64,000 nucleotides of DNA from Macrostomum hystrix (GCA_950097015.1 CATNEN010000007.1:2418001-2482000), one strand, 5' to 3'. Positions 1 through 11,640 are shown, numbered from the stretch's first letter. Program-made: numbers and translations. Notes: generated by a model not told the origin, from the sequence alone.

Positions 1-301
1 AGCTGCTCATTTAGTAGTCAGTTGTTAATTTCTCCTGTTAGCCTTGTCAGGATTCAATGCATTCTCAACCTGCAAGTACTTTGTTCTTGCTATGCGGACT
101 CATATTAGAAGTGATAGTTTTAGATTTGCCTCACATTATAGATTCATTCGACTCACTGAATGATCTATTTTTTAAACTAAATTCACGATATAATAAAATT
201 TTCAACAAAGTGAATGTTTCGCGTTTAAATTATCCTTTGCTGCTCATTCATAATCACGCTCACACACTAAGCATACTCACACACTCTAAAATTCAAACAT
301 G

Positions 302-2262
302 ACACACTCACCCACACGCACACCCATACACACACACACACACCCACACGCACACCCATACACACACACTCATAAACACACACACACACCCATAAACACA
401 CACACACACACCCACACGCACACCCTTACACACACACTCATAAACACACACACACACCCATAAACACACACACACACCTATAAACACACACACACACACC
501 CATAAACACACCCACACCCATAAACACACACACACACACACGCACACCCTTACACACACACACCCATAAACACACACACACACCCATAAACACACACACA
601 CACACCCATAAACACACACACACACACCCATAAACACACACACACACACACCCATAAACACACACACACACACCCATAAACACACACACACACACACTCA
701 TAAACACACACACACACACCCATTAACACACACACACACACCCATAAACACACACACACACTCATAAACACACACACACACCCATAAACACACACACACA
801 CCCATAAACACACATACACACACACCCACAAAACACACACACACACACCTATAAACACACACACACACACCCATAAACACACACACACACACCTATAAAC
901 ACACACACACACACCCATAAACCCACACACACACACCCATAAACACACACACACACACCCATAAACACACACACACACACACCCATAAACACACACACAC
1001 ACACCCATAAACACACACACACACCCATAAACACACACACACACCCATAAACACACACACACACACACCCATAAACACACACACACACCCATAAACACAC
1101 ACACACCCATAAACACACACACACACCCATAAACACACACACACACCCATAAACACACACACACACACCCATAAACACACACACACACCCATAAACACAC
1201 ACACACACACACCCATAAACACACCCACACCCATACACACACACACACACACACACACACCCAAAAACACACACACACCCATACACACACACACACACAC
1301 ACCCATAAACACACACACCCATAAACACACACACACACACATAAACACACCCACACCCATACACACACACACACACCCATAAACACACACACACACACAC
1401 ATAAACACACCCACACCCATACACACACACCCACACCCATAAACACACACACACACCCATAAACACACACACACACACCCATAAACACACACCCACACCC
1501 ATACACACACACACACACCCATAAACACACACACACACCCATAAACACACACACACACCCATAAACACACACACACACCCATAAACACACACACACACAC
1601 ACACATACACACACACACACCCATAAACACACACACACACACACATACACACACACACACCCATAAACACACACACACACACACCCATAAACACACACAC
1701 ACCCATAAACACACACACACCCATAAACACACACACACCCATAAACACACACACACACACACCCATAAACACACACACACACATAAACACACACACACCC
1801 ATACACACACACACACACACACCCATAAACACACACACACCCATAAACACACACACACACACACATAAACACACCCACACCCATACACACACACACACAC
1901 CCATAAACACACACACACACCCATAAACACACCCACACCCATACACACACACACACCCATAAACACACACACACACACACACACATAAACACACCCACAC
2001 CCATACACACACACCCACACCCATAAACACACACACACACCCATAAACACACACACACACCCATAAACACACACCCACACCCATACACACACACACACAC
2101 ACACCCATAAACACACACACACACGCATAAACACACACACACCCATAAACACACACACACACCCATAAACACACACACACCCATAAACACACCCACACCC
2201 ATAAACACACACACACACACCCATAAACACACACACACCCATAAACACACACACACACACAG
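302..2262. repeat. CA-rich minisatellite array
   Basis: A nearly continuous array of short units built from CCCATAAA followed by (CA)n, mostly 18-26 bp long, with variants containing CCCACACCCATA. Frames on the complementary strand stay open for hundreds of codons (Cys/Val/Gly/Tyr/Met only) because the unit has no stop in several phases. This is composition, not a gene. Confidence 0.95.
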
Positions 2263-2894
2263 AAAAGAATTCGCACCAAAGTCCGCTCGCACCAGATCTG
2301 AAATGCCTGGCCAGGTGTGGCAGACAAAAATGTGGACATTGGCGGACACAAGGAAAGCCTTGTGGATGGTATTTCAGTGTTGATTCGCCAGCTTCAGGAA
2401 CCTGAAAACTGCGTCCCGCGTCGCTTTCCCATTTCGTCGCCTCCGAACCACAGAGGAATTCACGTGACTCCGAGGGACAAAAATGTTTTTTAAAACGGAC
2501 GTTAATGTCAAAGCATCATCGTTGCAAAAGCGTAGTAACCGAAGAATGAGGGCTGGAAGGTTTGTGCATTTCGAAGAGTCCTGCATTCTGATCTGAACTA
2601 CAACAAACTAATTCGCATTTTCTTTGCAGAATTGAATTTTTGGAACGCCAAATCACACGAGCGCCATTCTAAGAATGACCTGTCCTTCTCCACGGCCAAC
2701 TCTCACAATCTACTGCAACCATCTCTTACTTTCCCAACATGCTTTTCCTTCTTCCTCCTATCCTACCCCCTTACCTCCCTCTCATACGATTTATCCCTCG
2801 TACATATCCTTAAAATCGCCCTCTCTCACCCCTCATCCATTCACTCCTTTCTTCCCCTCTGCCTCTCATCACATCAAATAACCTCTCATCAACT
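2263..2894. other. Unassigned unique sequence between arrays
   Basis: Non-repetitive sequence between the CA array and the pyrimidine array. I see no convincing exon: the longest frames are short and show no recognisable domain. A pyrimidine-rich lead-in to the next array starts near 2,690. Confidence 0.4.
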
Positions 2895-3245
2895 TCTCTC
2901 TCTCATCGTCTCTCGTCTCCTCTCATCCCATCTCATCCCATCTCATCCCCTCTCACCCCATCTCATTCCCTCTCAACCCCTCGCATCCCCTCGCAGCCCA
3001 TCTCATCCCTCTCATACCGTATCACCCCATCTCATCCCCTCTCATTCTCATCCCCTCTCATCTCCTCTCATCCCATATCATCCCCTCTCATACCGTATCA
3101 CTCCATCTCATCCCCTCTCATCTCCTCTCACCCCATCTCATCCCCTCTCATCCCTCTCATACTGTATCACCCCATCTCATCCCCTCTCATCCCCTCTCAT
3201 TCTCATCTCCTCTCATCCCATCTCATACCCTCTTATCCCCTCTCA
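2895..3245. repeat. Pyrimidine-rich tandem repeat (TCTCATCCC type)
   Basis: Irregular tandem units of about 10-20 bp based on TCTCATCCCC, with variants such as CATACCGTATCACCCCA. Almost purely C/T on the + strand, so it could adopt triplex DNA. No coding interpretation. Confidence 0.85.
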
Positions 3246-3848
3246 TACCGTAAACACACACACACACCCATAAACACACACACACACCCATAAACACACA
3301 CACACACACACCCATAAACACACACACACACCCATAAACACACACACACCCATAAACACACACACACACCCATAAACACACACACACACCCATAAACACA
3401 CACACACACACCCATAAACACACACACACACCCATAAACACACACACACACACACCCATAAACACACCCACACCCATACACACACACACACACACACACA
3501 CACCCAAAAACACACACACACCCATACACACACACACACACACACCCATAAACACACACACCCATAAACACACACACACACACATAAACACACCCACACC
3601 CATACACACACACACACACCCATAAACACACACACACACACACATAAACACACCCACACCCATACACACACACCCACACCCATAAACACACACACACACC
3701 CATAAACACACACACACACACCCATAAACACACACCCACACCCATACACACACACACACACCCATAAACACACACACACACCCATAAACACACCCACACC
3801 CATACACACACACACACCCATAAACACACACACACACACACACACATA
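3246..3848. repeat. Second CA-rich array, partial duplicate of the first
   Basis: Same CCCATAAA(CA)n units as at 302-2262. The order of variant units, including a unique CCCAAAAACAC variant near 3,503, repeats the order seen around 1,033-1,550 over roughly 500 bp in the same orientation. This suggests a block was copied across the intervening unique and pyrimidine sequence. The array then returns to pyrimidine-rich DNA. Confidence 0.85.
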
Positions 3849-4509
3849 CCCCATCTCATCCTCTCTCATTCTCATCCCCTCTTATCCACTCTCATCCACT
3901 CTCACCCCTCTACCTCGCATCCTCTCTCCCTCTGATCCCTCTGGTTCTCACCCCTCTGCCTATTATCCCCTTTCCCCTTTCATCCCTTCTCCTTCTGACC
4001 CCTCACCTTTCAAGAGGACTCCATTCCCAAACTTGCCTCTAAAAAGCGAACAATTCGGTAAGATTGGAGCGAGTGTAAGCAAGATGTGCATCGCCCGCAT
4101 TCCGCAGCAAATCTGAAGCTAAACAGCCGTCATCGATTTTTTCAGCGAAACGCGGAGTGGGATTCGGGGAAAAGACGCGGTGCAAAAGGGGATTGCAGCG
4201 GTTCGTAAACAAAGGCTTCGTGGATCTAGAGAGAGATTGGCAGGGGAGGTGGGGTGGGTGCCGCAGCAGCGACAGACGCATTGACATAGATTTTGCCATA
4301 GCCTCCAATGGCAGCAGTGCCAGCAAAGGATCCAAGCGGCAGTGCTAAAAATAGATTTGGCACTGGGGTGGGTGGGTGAATTCAGCCTGCTGACTAACCC
4401 AGCTGAAGCTTATAGGGGCCCAATTCTGTGTCTCGCTAACCATTCGATTCCACAAGTTCTGTAGCGACGATTTCAGCACATTTTTTGTCCAACATTTTTT
4501 TCACAAGCC
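3849..4509. other. Upstream region of the LIM gene
   Basis: Pyrimidine-rich until about 4,010, then non-repetitive sequence leading to the first LIM exon at 4,510. It should hold the promoter and 5' untranslated region, but I cannot point to a TATA box or initiator with confidence. Frames here are short and lack domains. Confidence 0.4.
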
Positions 4510-6008
4510 ATGCCTTTTAAGGTAAGGAAACTATTGATAACTTTAGTGAAGTTCTAACAGAGCTTTCAAATCGAATAACACAGGTACTAATAGTAATTAT
4601 AGTTATTATTATGATAATGGCAGGAGGGCTGCGGGCAATGGCACATCATTTGGTGACACTTGACCCCCAGCCAGTGAGGAGGCAATTCTGCCCATTTCGC
4701 TGACTCCTGAGCACACACGCACACAGATACTGTACGCTCACACAGGTGTGTACATCTGCCCTGACTCTCTCATCGTCAGGCAGTGTACACTCTCACCGTG
4801 CACCCAAGCCTTCTCTCCGCAGCTGCAGCCCAAATAAATGTGGCCTCGCCGCGGAATCGAGCTTAGAGACCTTGGTGCGTGAGGCGAACGCGTTAGCCAC
4901 CGACCCCCAAAACAGAGGTGCCGACGTGTGTTTAAACTTGAATTTTCCTTAATACCTCTACGACGTCTCCCTTGAATTATCCGACGCACTCAGGCCCCGG
5001 AGACTGAGAAGTGCGTCCGTTGCACTAAGAGTGTCTACGCAGCCGAGAGAATGGAGGCAGGCGGCAGGATCTGGCACAAGATGTGCTTCCGCTGCAAGGA
5101 GTGCGACATGAAGCTCAAGTGAGCACAGAGCTGTTGGATGGCAGCATGACTGCCATGACTGCATGATTGCCAAGAACTAAACTTAGGTCTTGGGCCTAAA
5201 ATCTCCACTCCCTCACCTGCCCTCTCTTCCCTCCCTCACCTGCTCTCTCTCTTCCCTCCCTCACCTGCTCTCTCTTCCCTCCCTCACCTGCTCTCTCTTC
5301 CCTCCCTCACCTGCTCTCTCTTCCCTCCCTCACCTGCCCTCTCTTCCCTCCCTCACCTGCTCTCTCTTCCCTCCCTCACCTGCTCTCTCTTCCCTCCCTC
5401 ACCTGCTCTCTCTTCCCTCCCTCACCTGCTCTCTCTTCCCTCCCTCACCTGCCCTCTCTTCCCTGCCTCACCTGCCCTCTCTTCCCTCCCTCACCTGCTC
5501 TCTCTTCCCTCCCTCACCTGCTCTCTCTTCCCTCCCTCACCTGCTCTCTCTTCCCTCCCTCACCTGCTCTCTCTTCCATCCCTCACCTGCTCTCTCTTCC
5601 CTCCCTCACCTGCTCTCTCTTCCATCCCTCACCTGCTCTCTCTTCCCTCCCTCTCCTGCTCTCTCTTCCATCCCTCACCTGCTCTCTCTTCCCTCCCTCA
5701 CCTGCTCTCTCTTCCATCCGTCACCTCACCTCTCTTCGCTCTCTCTCCTGCCTCACCAGCCCAATCTTTCTCTGCAAGTCTCTCTTACCTTTCTGATCGT
5801 CCTCGGTCTACCTTGTCTTTCTCGCGCCACTCTTCCAATTGTTTCTTTTACGCTCGTAGCATCTTTTAACATGGGGAAATAAAAAATTGGCACCTGACAT
5901 CTCCGCAGCCTCAACAACTATGCCCAAAACGAGGGCACACTGTACTGCAAGACCCACTACAACAAGCTGGTTGTGGCGCCGAACACGCAGACCCCGAACT
6001 GCGCCTGA
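4510..6008 (+). CDS. Single LIM-domain protein (Mlp/CRP- or EPLIN-like), three exons
   Basis: Exons 4510-4521, 4994-5118 and 5909-6008 join with consistent phases (0, then 2) and GT-AG ends to give 78 residues. Ligands C11, C14, H32, C35, C38, C41, C59 and H62 match the canonical LIM spacing C-x2-C-x17-H-x2-C-x2-C-x2-C-x17-C-x2-H, so two zinc ions are expected. LIM domains bind proteins, often at actin structures. The start MPFK and the segment SVYAAE resemble Drosophila muscle LIM protein, while the second finger is closer to EPLIN-type LIM domains. The tiny 12-base first exon is inferred from the ATG-plus-GTAAGG context. Intron 1 carries a SINE and intron 2 a 22-bp minisatellite. No second LIM domain follows before the TGA, so this is shorter than most CRP proteins. 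Confidence 0.82.
4618..4910 (-). mobile_element. tRNA-derived SINE, family A, copy 1 (LIM intron 1)
   Basis: Read on the minus strand it begins with a tRNA-like head (GGTGGCTAACGCGTT..., B-box-like CTCGATTCC) and runs into a body shared with 12,723-13,064 and 26,911-27,283, ending in GCCATTGCCCGCAGCC. The head lacks about 8 bp around the A box compared with the other copies, so it is probably transcriptionally dead. Confidence 0.8.
5205..5720. repeat. 22-bp minisatellite in LIM intron 2
   Basis: About 23 head-to-tail copies of CCTCCCTCACCTGCTCTCTCTT with few substitutions. It lies wholly within the second intron of the LIM gene and is pyrimidine-rich on the sense strand. Confidence 0.95.
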
Positions 6009-7035
6009 ACCCGGCGCCCAGGTGTCAGGGACTTGACAAATACTTTCTGACTGACTGGAGCTGGCTGCAATGCGTTAAATATTTATACAGTGACCCTTTG
6101 TTTGAAAAATTCATAATAACTGCATATTATCAATTTCAATGCGCTATTGAAAGTGGGCCCTCATTTAGCTTAGAGATCACATTTTAAAGATACTCGTAGT
6201 AATTTTATAGCAGCTTATTTCTACATCGGTGTCTTATTACAACTCAATTCACTTTTATTAAATAACAATGTGTAAATACAGTAAATACGGTAATGCTTTC
6301 TCTAGAAAAGCGAGTCTTACGAGTATATTATTACTATCACTGCTACGTGTCTTCACATTGGATGCAATTTTTCAGCTCCAGAAACATGTACAAGCTGCAG
6401 TGCTTCAATGATATGCATGCACTTCTCTGCGATCAGAAAGAAAGAAAAAATTACAAAAATATTAAATTGAAGATTTGCTAGACTTAGTGAGAAGCATTTT
6501 TGTCTGAGCTAAAGTCTAATACTAGCCTATTTATATGCGATTTTTGATCCACAATTCAACAGCTGAAATACTTTTTGGTATAGAAAATTAGACTTTCTAT
6601 CTAGCCCGCAGATAGAATATTCAACTAGTTTTCTGAAGCTATTTTGTGACCTTCTGCTGGGCTGTGGCACAACGGGCATTAATTAGAGGCTTACTTTGTG
6701 GCACAATATGCAACCAGAAACCAAATTTATGCAGTGAATGTCTGCGTCAGCCGGTAAAAGGTAAACTATTTCATATACAATGTGTCTAAACAGGTGCGAA
6801 CGACCTAGACGAGAAAATAAGTCATTTATTTGAACAAGCCTATACGAGCGTAATGAATAGAAACCACCCAATTCAGAGTCTATTCGTTAAAGCAACCCGA
6901 CCACTTCTGATTGATGTATAAACGAATACTGAGTGACATAGTCACATCCTTTTAGTGATTGGTTTTAACTTTCCGCTTTTGTGTTATAATTAATTTGTTT
7001 TAATCGTTTATTTACTAATGGTTCTTCTTTTACTT
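6009..7035. other. 3' flank of LIM gene, AT-rich, unassigned
   Basis: AT-rich sequence that includes the 3' untranslated region of the LIM gene. No canonical AATAAA stands out close to the stop codon. No other gene or repeat is recognised. Confidence 0.4.
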
Positions 7036-7039
7036 CCAT

Positions 7040-7210
7040 GGAGTTTTGTGGGCAGTGGCACACCATGAAGATACAGTCGACCCACAGCCGGTGAGGAGGC
7101 AGTTTTGTAAGGCCATCCTGCTGACACTGAACCAGCGGGTAAATCTATTAGAACGCACACATTCGTACAGGTGTGTACACCTGACCTGGACTTCGCAGCG
7201 TACACTCAAG
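7040..7210 (-). mobile_element. Diverged SINE family A fragment, no tRNA head
   Basis: The stretch resembles the body of the family A SINEs: GTGGGCAGTGGCACACCATG, then AGCCGGTGAGGAGGCAGTTTTG, then ACAGGTGTGTACACCTGACC in the same order as at 4,630-4,790. The tRNA-like head is missing and divergence is high, so this is an old truncated copy. Confidence 0.6.
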
Positions 7211-7753
7211 CGGAGCCTCGGATGTTGGCCAAGCTTACGGACGCAAAACAAGACAGCAAAGTTTTGATAAAGGTAAATAAGCACTTGAAGCATGACAATA
7301 AGCACGTATTTTTTAGTTGTAACGAAACAATTGTAAACAATTAAGTTTATTTTGCGAAAACCAAATCAGCTTTGGCAACTGAAATAGACAAATAGGATAA
7401 AATTTCGAATAAAATCATCTTTACAATACAACTTGAAGTAAAATACTAATTCTCGTGATAAGGTCGAAAAATTTTAATTAAATCTGACTACAAAGAAAAT
7501 TGACTATGATTAACAATATATCTAAACATTGGCACTTAAATTAAGTGAGGCCTGCGTCAAAAGACACATCACTGTTACATTTTGAATAGGCTTGGGTGGT
7601 ATTTTGACTTTGGCTGACACCAAACTTTGGTAGTTGATGCATCCGAGCAAAGTCAAACACGGGCCTCACTGTATGGAGGACAGATTCCTCTTACAGAGAC
7701 AATGAAACTAATCTGTCTGGTCAAGGTCATTTGATTGCCATAAGTAATGTTTG
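7211..7753. other. AT-rich intergenic sequence
   Basis: AT-rich sequence 3' of the first zinc-ribbon gene (which reads leftward). It should hold that gene's 3' untranslated region; I see nothing else in it. Confidence 0.35.
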
Positions 7754-8017
7754 TCACTGATCAGCCGAGATTGGCTTGAAGTCCAGCTGACAGACGCGAC
7801 AGTGCAAGACGGGACTGTCTGGCGAGAGGCAGCAGCCGCCCAGCCGCACGCGACCAGCTTCGGCTTTGTCCAACAGCTCCTGACTGGGCCGGCCATAGAC
7901 TATGGGCACAATGTCCGGCAGCGGAGAATCTATATCCTCCACATCGGCCGGCGTGAACTGGCGACTGCACTTTGGACAGCGCGAGTCAGGATGAGCTGAC
8001 GGCTGCTCACTCATCAC
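7754..8017 (-). CDS. Small zinc-ribbon protein, paralogue 1 (87 aa)
   Basis: Intronless frame of 87 residues. It has a CPKC pair near residue 14, the motif PIVYGRP, a central LGGCC, and a terminal HCRVC, so four to five cysteines plus a histidine are available for one zinc. Order and spacing match the neighbours at 8,371 and 9,760. Conservation of the protein against divergent DNA is the main evidence that it is coding. I recall similar short C-x2-C / PIVYG / LGGC / C-x2-C proteins mainly from bacteria, with no assigned function. This copy has a longer insert between the first Cys pair and PIVYG than the others. An in-frame second Met lies at residue 2. Function unknown. Confidence 0.75.
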   Translation of the reverse strand: MMSEQPSAHPDSRCPKCSRQFTPADVEDIDSPLPDIVPIVYGRPSQELLDKAEAGRVRLGGCCLSPDSPVLHCRVCQLDFKPISADQ

Positions 8018-8079
8018 TGCTCAGCTGCGGAGGTAGGTAGTGTGACGTAGGTTAAGGTTCACTACACTACATCGCTGAT

Positions 8080-8180
8080 AGACCCATTTGGCCCAGATGT
8101 AGAGCCAGTGGTACAGCCGCAGCTAATGCACGGCGCTTCCAGTGGCTGTGTACTGCCGTTCAGTCCGTGGACTGTTTGGT
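8080..8180 (-). mobile_element. SINE family B tail fragment
   Basis: The segment with CAGCCGCAGCTAATGC...TTCAGTCCGTGGACTG corresponds to the 3' tail of the family B SINEs at 9,280 and 15,064. Head and middle are absent. It sits immediately upstream of zinc-ribbon paralogue 1. Confidence 0.6.
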
Positions 8181-8370
8181 CGATAAGATTGACTTTTTAT
8201 ATTAAACAAAATACAAAAAACAAGATAAAAGTAACTTGTTTTAATCCTGAAATATCAAAATATATTTAGCTGAAAAGGCGGTATAAAAATAAATTTAACA
8301 ATAATTTTTATCACAGACAGTAGATTAAGGATAAGAGGCCAGGTCAGGGTAGAGCCAGTAGACTCAGAAG

Positions 8371-8598
8371 CTACTCAGTCGTCAATGGTCTGTAGTTGAG
8401 CTTGCAGGCTTTGCAGTGCCAAGTCGGTGAGTTCACAGACACGCAGCAGCCGCCGAGCTTGATGGCGCCCGAGTCGGCCTGGGATCTCATGTCGAAATCC
8501 GGATAGCCATAGACAATTGGCACCGCCTGGTCGGGGCTGCCGCACTGGGGGCACGGCTGTCTCCGCTCAGGCTTTGCAGCCGACTCCTTCTCGCTCAT
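8371..8598 (-). CDS. Small zinc-ribbon protein, paralogue 2 (75 aa)
   Basis: Intronless 75-residue frame starting MSEKES. It carries CPQC, PIVYGYP, a central LGGCC and a terminal HCKACKLNY, in the same order as its two neighbours. The N-terminal 15 residues are Lys/Arg/Glu-rich and variable. With two C-x2-C knuckles and an extra Cys pair, one structural zinc site is likely. No signal peptide or membrane segment is visible. It lies about 350 bp upstream of paralogue 1 on the same strand, which argues for tandem duplication. Biochemical role unknown. Confidence 0.77.
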   Translation of the reverse strand: MSEKESAAKPERRQPCPQCGSPDQAVPIVYGYPDFDMRSQADSGAIKLGGCCVSVNSPTWHCKACKLNYRPLTTE

Positions 8599-8844
8599 AT
8601 CGTTTCTCTCTTAATCGCTAAAACATTTAGAGAGCGACTTTTATTGCTGCTTCAAGCTGAGATGAGACTTTTTTCAAGTTTGAGGTGACACCGTTCTCTA
8701 GGGTAATCTATACCCAACGATAATTTGGACTCTATCTAACAAATCTAGTGATAATTTTATTACGATATCCCTAAAATCAATGGGAAATTGGTAGTCTGGG
8801 CTTAGAATAATTCTAGGGATAATTTGCAATTAACAAAAGACCAC

Positions 8845-9030
8845 GGTATTTCCCCCTGGCGGAAGACCATGGGGTTATTGAGATTTTCGTGAAGGTCCAC
8901 CATATGGATTATGGCCTAGGAACGGCTGAGGACGCGTTTCTTGGCCGAGGCGAAGCCGAAGCTGAATATTATAGAAGATACAGAAAAAATTAAAATGAGG
9001 GCATTTGAAACACCCCCATGGTATTTTAAC
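8845..9030 (+). mobile_element. Short member of a dispersed inverted-repeat (MITE-like) family
   Basis: Contains ATTTTCGTGAAGGTCCACCA, close to ATTTTAGTGAAAGTCCACCA in the longer copy at 59,208-59,750. Its ends (CTGGCGGAAGACCATGGGG and, inverted, ACCATGGGGGTG) are imperfect inverted repeats like those of that copy. Probably an internally deleted derivative. Confidence 0.45.
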
Positions 9031-9279
9031 TGTAAAGAGATTAAGAGATCCCAAAGTCGAGAGGTACATTTTTATTTGGACCGCTAAAATTGAGGAAAAT
9101 TAGAATGAGTCTAGAATCCGAAAAAACGAGGGATTTAGAAAACTTAGGAATACAGAGAACTGTAAAAAGCTGAGGTCGCAAAAAATTATGGGATAATATG
9201 TCATCTAAAATAGTATAAATATACTACTGCCTGGGGTAAAAATATATGCATAACTCACAAACATAATAATAATTGAATA

Positions 9280-9575
9280 ATAATTGATTACACCTGCCCC
9301 AATTGGGTCAGATGTGCAGCGACAGCACAGCCGCAGCTAATGCGCGGCGCATCTGAAGGCTGCGTACAGCTGTTCAGTCCATGGACTGGGGGGACGCCAC
9401 ACCCACCTTCAATTATCCCAGCTGATGCTGGTACCCATTTAACAGCTGGGTGAACTGAAGCAATGCAGAGTTAAGTGTCTTGCTAAAGGACACAAATTGT
9501 TCAGGGGAGTCGGGAATCGAACCCCCGACCTTCAAGTCGTGAGTCCGACGCCCTAACCACTAGGTTACAACCTCT
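9280..9575 (-). mobile_element. tRNA-derived SINE, family B, copy 1
   Basis: Read on the minus strand: a tRNA-like head with A-box-like TAGTGGTTAGGG and B box GGTTCGATTCC, then the widespread invertebrate SINE segment TTAGCAAGACACTTAACTC, then a tail with CAGTCCATGGACTG and a terminal TAATAATTATT-type run. Nearly the same sequence lies at 15,064-15,357. Confidence 0.9.
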
Positions 9576-9759
9576 TCACAAACATATATTCACAAAAAAA
9601 TTGGGGATAATATGCGATCAGAAGAACAAAAAACTTGAGGTTGAGGAATGAGGTTTCAATAGCAAAATTTAAAATAAAAAAGCAAGCAATGGTAACAGAA
9701 ATATCTAGGACGCGGATAGTATATCACAGCAGAATAGAGAAGCTCAATTTTTTTGTCGC

Positions 9760-9960
9760 TTAAAAGTCCAATTTGCAAGCAGCGCAATGGCTCCCAGGAC
9801 TGTCATTGTCCACGCAACAGCCGCCAAGTTTCACTTCGCCAGCCTTGGCTTTAGCCATCAGCTTAGGAGCCGGTTTGCCATAGACGATGGGCAGCACGTG
9901 CTGGCTGGTCTTGCAGTTCGGGCACTCTGGCTTGTCAGATTTGCCAGCGGGATTGTTCAT
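9760..9960 (-). CDS. Small zinc-ribbon protein, paralogue 3 (66 aa)
   Basis: Intronless 66-residue frame with CPNC near residue 13, PIVYGKP, LGGCC and a terminal HCAACKLDF directly before the stop TAA. It is the shortest and cleanest of the three copies, with only about 12 residues before the first Cys pair. A family B SINE separates it from paralogue 2. The shared block PIVYG-x-P through HC-x2-C-x-L is about 45 residues long. It is most likely a cytosolic or nuclear zinc-binding protein; nothing visible fixes its role. Confidence 0.77.
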   Translation of the reverse strand: MNNPAGKSDKPECPNCKTSQHVLPIVYGKPAPKLMAKAKAGEVKLGGCCVDNDSPGSHCAACKLDF

Positions 9961-10015
9961 TGTGCTCGCTGGAGTTTTTATTATTAATTAGAGTAAGGTT
10001 CAGCCATAGAATCTA

Positions 10016-10257
10016 TTTTACACTCAGGGCTAACCATGGATGAAGGAATACACTGGATTGTTCATCTGAAATAGTCTATGGTTCTTCTTATATGCATCCT
10101 TCTCTCTGCAGCTCTGGATTATTTTTTACTTTCATCAGCCAATTGATTTCTAGGGGGGTAATTTCCAAGTTTGGAGGAAAGAACTCGACCATAGACTATT
10201 TCAGATGAGCAATCCAGTATATTGCTTCATCCATGGGGCTAACCATGAGTGTAAAAA
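10016..10257. mobile_element. Foldback element with about 70-bp inverted arms
   Basis: Arms 10,016-10,083 and 10,188-10,257 are reverse complements with few mismatches (outer end TTTTACACTCA, inner end CATAGACTATTTCAGATGA on the right arm) around a roughly 100-bp centre. The structure fits a foldback element or MITE. I cannot identify a clear target duplication. Confidence 0.75.
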
Positions 10258-10790
10258 CTTTGAATTGGCTGTCAAAGTGGACCTACTGTCAGCATCGTTA
10301 ATTACCTCGATGATCTTTGGCACTCATTTCAGTTCTCAGCTGTTTCTCAGTTGTTGCTCATTTATCTACCATTCAACTGCTAGGCTAACAGAATGAAAAT
10401 TTTCTTTTCGAGTCGGATTTTCAATTCGAAAGCAATCATGAATCAATTAATAGATGTATTTCAAATAAAAAATAAATAATGAACTGCAGCACACTTGCAA
10501 AATTATACTACTATTAGTAGTATGAAAGTTCACAGGAAACGGGTACCATGAGTCCAAGGACATGAATCAGATAATCTGACTAAGCATTATTCAGCATTAG
10601 CTTGCTAGGCGTAGTTATGGGATAGGGGGAACGGATGACTCAATGGTTCAATAGAGGAAACTCAGGCAGTGCTAATCAGTAAACTGGACTGAGCAACTAT
10701 ATAGAGAAAATAATAGCTGGATAAGATTAGTACTAAAGTAGTAGATATTGCGTCAAATAATTATACGCATACTCTTCAAAACTACTCTCC
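10258..10790. other. Unassigned intergenic sequence
   Basis: AT-rich sequence between the foldback element and the 22-bp array. No exon or repeat recognised. Confidence 0.35.
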
Positions 10791-10814
10791 TAATACTGTC
10801 TAACTTCTCATTCT

Positions 10815-11640
10815 ATCACTCCACCCCCTTTACATCCTCACTCTACCCCCTTTACATCCTCACTCTACCCCCTTTACATCCTCACTCTACCCCCTTTACA
10901 TCCTCACTCTACCCCCTTTACATCCTCACTCTACTCCCTTTACATCCTCACTCTACTCCCTTTACATCCTCACTCTACTCCCTTTACATCCTCACTCTAC
11001 CCCCTTTACATCCTCACTCTACCCCCTTTACATCCTCACTCTACCCCTTTACATCCTCACTCTACCCCCTTTACATCCTCACTCTACCCCCTTTACATCC
11101 TCACTCTACCCCCTTTACATCCTCACTCTACTCCCTTTACATCCTCACTATACTCCCTTTACATCCTCACTCTACCCCCTTTACATCCTCACTCTACCCC
11201 CTTTACATCCTCACTCTACTCCCTTTACATCCTCACTATACTCCCTTTACATCCTCACTCTACTCCCTTTACATCCTCACTCTACTCCCTTTACATCCTC
11301 ACTCTACTCCCTTTACATCCTCACTCTACTCCCTTTACATCCTCACTCTACTCCCTTTACATCCTCACTCTACCCCCTTTACATCCTCACTCTACCCCCT
11401 TTACATCCTCACTCTACTACCCCCTTTACATCCTCACTCTACCCCCTTTACATCCTCACTCTACCCCCTTTACATCCTCACTCTACCCCTTTACATCCTC
11501 ACTCTACCCCCTTTACATCCTCACTCTACCCCCTTTACATCCTCACTCTACCCCCTTTACATCCTCACTCTACTCCCTTTACATCCTCACTCTACTCCCT
11601 TTACATCCTCAATCTACCCCCTTTACATCCTCAATCTACC
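10815..11640. repeat. 22-bp minisatellite downstream of APEH
   Basis: About 37 copies of TCACTCTACCCCCTTTACATCC with a C/T variant (ACTCCC for ACCCCC) and occasional short units. It ends 14 bp before the APEH stop codon, so any APEH 3' untranslated region must run through the array on the minus strand. Confidence 0.95.

Noticed and set aside
302-2349. Very long minus-strand frames of Cys/Val/Gly/Tyr (up to about 600 codons)
   Set aside because: They are translations of the CA array. Several frames are open at once and there is no unique sequence or domain.
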